From Solea solea (Eukaryota > Chordata > Actinopteri > Pleuronectiformes > Soleidae), in NCBI RefSeq assembly GCF_958295425.1, contig NC_081136.1, positions 32,164,843 through 32,228,842 on the forward strand: a stretch of DNA of 64,000 nt. The letters run 5' to 3'. Shown in pieces: positions 27,126 to 64,000 of the stretch. The position numbers and the translations under genes were made by a program. The notes below the pieces were generated by a model. That model was not told the DNA's origin. It saw only the letters and a list, made by a program, of their open reading frames with translations, and searched no databases. Positions within the stretch are counted from its first letter, which is position 1. Each line of letters begins with the position of its first letter.

Positions 27126-28546
27126 ATTGTATGCTGAAGTTTATGGGTTGTATGGTTGTTGTTGTTTTAACAGGTCAGATCCATAATAAAACCTTTCTCT
27201 TTCCTTCTGTCTCGCTGTCACACACACGTGCACATGCACGCCCACATAAGTGTAATCTTTAATCAAACATAATCCTTGTCCAGAGGCTGATAGATTGGAG
27301 CTTAGGTTTGTTAATGAGACTTGAGAGGTTGAACGTGGCAGCGTAAATCAAACAGTGCTGGCGGTGGCCTCTAGGATTTTGATCATATTAAATTGGTGCG
27401 TTAAACTCTTCTTGTTTTCTGACATAATAATTTTATCCATCAAATGATATAATTTCAGCTGTGGGTGCACACTGTGGCAAAAGGCTGAATATTCCTCTTT
27501 GTTTTGTAGGTGTACTTACATTGTTGTGTCATCCTTCATTTCTGCAGGACATGTTAAATAAGCACTCATTCTCATGTGTTAAGTAACACATTAATATACC
27601 TTGTAGCATCCCAGTAATCCTGCTGGGGTGGATTGTTGTTTTGGCAAAACATCTGGGTTTATGAATATAAATACCTGAATATAAATAAAACTATCATTTG
27701 ACTCCTTTGTAATGAAGAAATAATAAATGTTAGAATCTGCCCTGTTGTTTTTCTATCCCAGTCTTTATTTATGCTTTGAGACCTGTTTGACCATGTAATG
27801 CCAGTAAATGAGACGGCAGATGGTACCTGAAAAACATGATTCAACAGAAAAATCTACCCAAGGAGCAAACAATATGTTTTCCTCTAAAAGAAAAAAATAA
27901 ATAAAAGTAGTTTATCTCACTTATTTTGCCCACCCATATTAGAAACTTGTATCGACACTTTTTACTGTTTAGGTAGTCATTTATGAGGTTGTTGTGTATA
28001 TTAGTTCAAGGATGAACTTAATTACTGTTATCAACTTTGAATAAAAGTCTTTATTTGTCTCCATTCTGTAGCAATTACACCATATTTCAAATTCCACCAT
28101 TTTTTTTCCCTCCAAAACCCACCAAGTAAATATATATTAGACCATAATTAGAGTTGTTTACCTTTTTCTATATGCTGTACACAAAGTTCTGTGTTCTATG
28201 AAAAGGGAAAAGGAGGGCAGTATGGTCGCTGGTGTTTTGTTTTGCCGGTCACATTTTGTAGCGAGCTGCAGATTACATGATGTTGTCACACACGCAAACT
28301 TTCAAATTAGACTTAAGTTTGATTCTAGAAACTGGTGATAATGGATCACACACACACACACACACACAAACTTTCACACATGTACAAGAACACAACGCAC
28401 ATAGTTGTGTTTTACACCTTGTTTTTAACATAAACAACAATGGTATACATTTGTGCACACACAGACACACACTAGGAAATGCACATGCTGTCAGAAGAGT
28501 AGTAATTAGAACCATACAGGAGATATTCTGGGTATAATATTAATCT

Positions 28547-28550
<4 letters not shown>

Positions 28551-28643
<93 letters not shown>
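28551..28643. repeat. compound (GT)24-(GA)21 microsatellite
   Basis: 48 nt of perfect GT are followed after three bases by about 42 nt of perfect GA. The GT part can form Z-DNA and the GA part a triplex. It borders a pair of X-box-like sites. Confidence 0.95.
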
Positions 28644-28645
<2 letters not shown>

Positions 28646-28675
28646 TGTTGCTGCTGCTGTCGTTGCTGCAGCCCA

Positions 28676-28719
28676 GTTTCCATGGTAATGTTGGAACCCA
28701 TCTTCGTCTCTATGGTAAC
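28676..28719. promoter_or_regulatory. pair of X-box-like motifs next to a compound microsatellite
   Basis: GTTTCCATGGTAAT (28676-28689) and GTCTCTATGGTAAC (28706-28719) are both 14-bp RFX-like sites, 16 bp apart. They lie just 3' of the (GT)n(GA)n tract in otherwise unique sequence. Confidence 0.4.
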
Positions 28720-30779
28720 TTCTGGTTGGCAAACACAGAGAAAGAGAAAGAAGAGCGAGAGAGAGAGGGAGTGAATGAAAGAGAGAGATGAGGGGAGGGG
28801 AGGAATGACAGAGGAAGAAGAAGCAGAGGTGAGGGATGAGAGAGATGGAGAGAAAGAATTAGGAGTTTGCAATGACATAGTGAAGTTTTGACAAACTCTA
28901 CTTAAAAGCCTTTTTAATAGTTGATCATTTCATCCTAAATCCTGAAGTACATGATGGAGTATATGACTTAGATGTTTTTACCACCTAACCTGAAGAATAG
29001 CTTATGTCGCTCTTTGTTTAGCAGGTTTTCATTTTTAGCTGACTCATTAAACCACATTGAAATAATCACCAAAAGTAGAAAATAAGTTGAAGTGAACCCA
29101 CACTTTATTACATGTTTGTTTTCTCACTCCATTTTCTTAGGTGCAGTATAAATCTTTCCAAACCTGCATTATTTACCTGCTGCCACACTTTGATTCACTG
29201 TTGTTGAGAGCTCTAAATACAGTAAATGGTGATTAGAAGTTGGCAGTTTGGCACAAATGAATTGATTTCGGAAACAATTGTAAGTTGCATGATGATGATG
29301 ATCGAGACCTGAATTACAGTTACAGACTGAACACTTTTCTCTGTGGATAATATGTGAGAAAAACAATCCGTTTTGAAATAATAACAAATGTTACTCCAGT
29401 GGTCTTTTGTTGTGATGGTTACATTTTTGGTACATTCTGTTCCAGGTTGTTTGTTTACGTCTTTTTTTTGTCTTATCCATCTATTGAAATTGGCATGAAA
29501 GAAGAAACATGCACTGGACTGTGATGTGTCGGTGGAAACTTTCGAAAACAGCTTAATGGCTAATCCTGTTTTGCAACACACACACACACACATGCACAGA
29601 AGGTCATAGTGAATGGAAACATTGTTCGCTGTATGGTAAAATGTCGATACTATAATCTGATTGGCCTAGCTGATGGATAGGTGGTTTGCTTGACCTATCA
29701 CAGATAACTGAATTGTTGCTCCCACATACTCACCTTTCTGTCATTCTGTCTGCCTCCTCCTCTTGCTCAGTCTGTCTCTATAGTCTCTCTCCATCTATCT
29801 CTCTTGCATTCTCTCTCGGACATCTTTTCTCTTTCAAATCACTCAGTAACCAGATTAGTCTTTGCTGCCCCTTATGGATTTTATCCTTCGCGGGTCTGTA
29901 TGAACGGAAGGGAAGGAGAAAGAGAAGTGTGTGTGTGTGTGTGTGTGTGTGTGATTGCGAGTGTCAGGCTGAGCTGTTCCTACCATATGCTTTTCTCTGC
30001 TTTATTCTTCCGTGCGCCACACTGTCTGCCTGTCATCAGCAGATACCCCACCTGTGTGTGTCTGTCTGTAAGGTGTGGTGGACAGTCACTCTGCAATACA
30101 AATTCTGAATATTAAAACTATCGATTCATGAGGCTCTGAAACTGACTCACACACACACAAGAGGGAAAGAGAGCTGGGTGGTTTCATGTGAATAGAGAAA
30201 TAGAAATGGATTTGAATTCAAATGAAAGGAATTTAGAGCCAGCGAGTCAGGAGACAAAGTTTAATACAATTTCTGAGCAGCCCATTTACAGTACAGCTGT
30301 CTTCCAGACTATCGTCAGTATTATGTCGTTCTCTGCTCTCTCAAGCATTTCCAAGTGTGGGGGGAAAACACTTCCAATTTGCAGTTTTTGTGATAATAGG
30401 AGCATTAGGAATACCGAAGAACAGCAGAACATGAATACACAAGTTCTATTTGATTCAGTGCAAGTATAAACACCCTTGTAAGCTTTGTGCAAGAAAATTA
30501 AGTTCCCAAATGGGACAATGATACCACAGCTGTTGTGTCAAAACAGTGGTTACATTAATGACTGATTCCCATGGCCCAGGATATGAGTGTGTGTGTGTGT
30601 GTAAGTGTGTGTAAGTGGCCTGGTGGTAGTGGTAGTCCGCACAATGCTTCTCCATGCTGAGAAAAGTGTTTGTTTAGCTGGACTAGCTTTAAAGCCACAT
30701 CAGCGTGAACATCAAATCTGAATACAGCCGCTGTATACATGAGCTCACCCAACACTAACATGGGCTTTTAAAGTTAACA

Positions 30780-30796
30780 CCCCCCCCCCCCCCCCC
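30780..30796. repeat. C17 homopolymer
   Basis: Seventeen consecutive C (G17 on the minus strand), followed by a T run. Confidence 0.95.
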
Positions 30797-31504
30797 TTTT
30801 TGTTTTTACAAGGCAGTAAAGACACATATTTAACGGTAACTCATTTTGAGAACTTAAACTTCGTGTTACATATTCAGCGCCTTGAAAATGCAATTTAAAA
30901 GAGTAGAATAAAGAAGAATAAGAATAAGAATATATAAGAATAAGAATAAAGGCACAATTTGTATGTATTTGGAATTTGGAACCTTATGTTTGTGCTGTGT
31001 ACGACTCTTGGACACAAAGAGATGCTCAGTCCCTTCAGACACAGGTTGAACTGGTCCTCCACAAGGGAGCTGTAGTCTAATGAGACCCTGACTGACCTTG
31101 TGTCCCAAGCCCCTGACCCTCTGTGAGTGTGTGAAACAGGGAATATGATTAATGAGCACTGGTTGGCTCTTAATACATTTTCATATTACAGGTATGTACT
31201 AGAAAGCTAGAGCAAGGCTGCTACTGTTTTGTTTTACGCAGGCTCTACACAGTTTTGCACCATTGCTTTGATCCAACTTCAATGTTTTGAGCTTGGCAAG
31301 GATGAGAAGGAAGATGTGAGAGACGATAAAGTGGATGAATAATATCTTTGAAAGTTTACAGTGGCCAAAAAGTTGTATAATCTCTCTTGCGCACACGCTC
31401 TCTCTCTCTCTCTCTGGGCCATTTCAGGACATTTCCCAGAACCCCGTTTGGCAGAGGTCATTACTATGACAACAGTCTAAGATGAACCCTGTAGCGAAAG
31501 AGTT

Positions 31505-31730
31505 GCGTGTGTGTGCGTATACATGTCTGTAGTAGGCTGTGAGGACAAATTTTGATTCAAACCTGTCTTTGTGAGGACATTTTGTCAGTTCTTCACAACT
31601 CTATTTTAGGTTTACGGTTAATAAATGGGTTTCGGTCAGGGATAAGGTTTTGTGAAGGCTGTCCATATGAATGGAAGTCAATGCAAGTCCTTAAAAGGAT
31701 AGCTGTGCGAGCCTCGTTTTGTGTGTGCAC
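31505..31730. repeat. dispersed repeat family R1, copy 3
   Basis: Its 5' half matches copy 1 (ACATGTCTGTAGTAGGCTGT, GAGGACAAATTTTGATTCAA) and its 3' half matches copy 2 (GGCTGTCCATATGAATGGAA). It links the two partial copies into one family. Confidence 0.7.
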
Positions 31731-32163
31731 TGTATGTGTTTGTGTTTGTGTGTTTGTGTGTGTGTGTAGGACAGGAAGAGAGCTGCTGTGTCTAAATAAT
31801 CCAAATGCTTTGATTGTGTACTTGATTACAATTTAGACAAATAAAGTTTCTCGCAAAAGTAATTACGCACAAGAAAAGAAAATACACACATACAAAGATT
31901 AACAGGACAATGTCTTGTTCTAGCTAATAAACCCAGAGAGGTTGAGAAATAATGGATGTGTGTTGCTAAGCCCAAATATCTTGAATTTATGTGTGGGATT
32001 CAATGTACAGTATGTTATCCTGTTAACAGTATTCACTTCCATATGTAACTTACTCATCTTATTATAAATATGACTCACCCAAAGCCTTTCCTCAGTCTTT
32101 TTATAATGTTTCTCCACTCTGTCATAATAAGGCTTTCTACATCCTGCCCTGTGGGACAAATAA

Positions 32164-64000
<31,837 letters not shown>

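Noticed and set aside
27490..27516. Third ratchet-like site, TTGTTTTGTAG|GTGTAC
   Set aside because: The acceptor is good but the following GTGTAC is a poor 5' splice site.

Overview
The window is vertebrate, almost certainly teleost, genomic DNA. It contains part of one large plus-strand gene, cacna1c, which encodes the pore-forming alpha1C subunit of the L-type calcium channel Cav1.2. Three things point to a fish: about 25 short, intron-separated plus-strand exons whose joined translation follows vertebrate Cav1.2; very dense (CA)n and (CT)n microsatellites; and several interspersed repeats of teleost type, including the 3' tail common to fish L2/SINE elements. I saw no second protein-coding gene, tRNA gene, rRNA gene or CRISPR array.

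Layout. Bases 1-32199 hold no recognisable exon. They are the 3' part of the long intron before the IS2 exon (human intron 3). This stretch contains microsatellites, old transposon and SINE remnants, scattered RFX-type X-box motifs and a few unique stretches that could be regulatory. From 32200 to 45963 come the exons for IS2-IS3, IS3-IS4, IS4-IS6 and the domain I pore, then the mutually exclusive IS6 exon pair 8a (41703-41806) and 8 (43792-43895), then the beta-subunit binding segment of the I-II linker. From 45964 to 56269 lie long introns, a candidate 60-nt cassette exon, and two small I-II linker exons, one of only 27 nt. From 56270 to 58980 compact exons encode domain II and the II-III linker. 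From 59141 to the end come domain III exons through IIIS5, and the next exon is cut by the window edge. All exon phases agree. One isoform gives about 2744 nt (about 914 codons) of open frame, covering IS2 to just after IIIS5.

The most interesting content is alternative-splicing architecture. (1) In the 8a/8 pair, double inclusion creates an immediate TAA and double skipping causes a frameshift; exon 8a has a long pyrimidine tract upstream and a TGCATG 28 nt downstream. (2) A symmetric 60-nt cassette exon starts with a 5'-splice-site-like GTAAGA, as recursive-splice exons do, and is followed 20 nt later by TGCATG. (3) A 15-nt in-frame microexon candidate would add five residues to the IIIS3-S4 linker, where Cav2.2 also has a microexon. 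(4) Only one of the two IIIS2 exons known from mammals was found. Items 2 and 3 are predictions from sequence alone and need transcript evidence.
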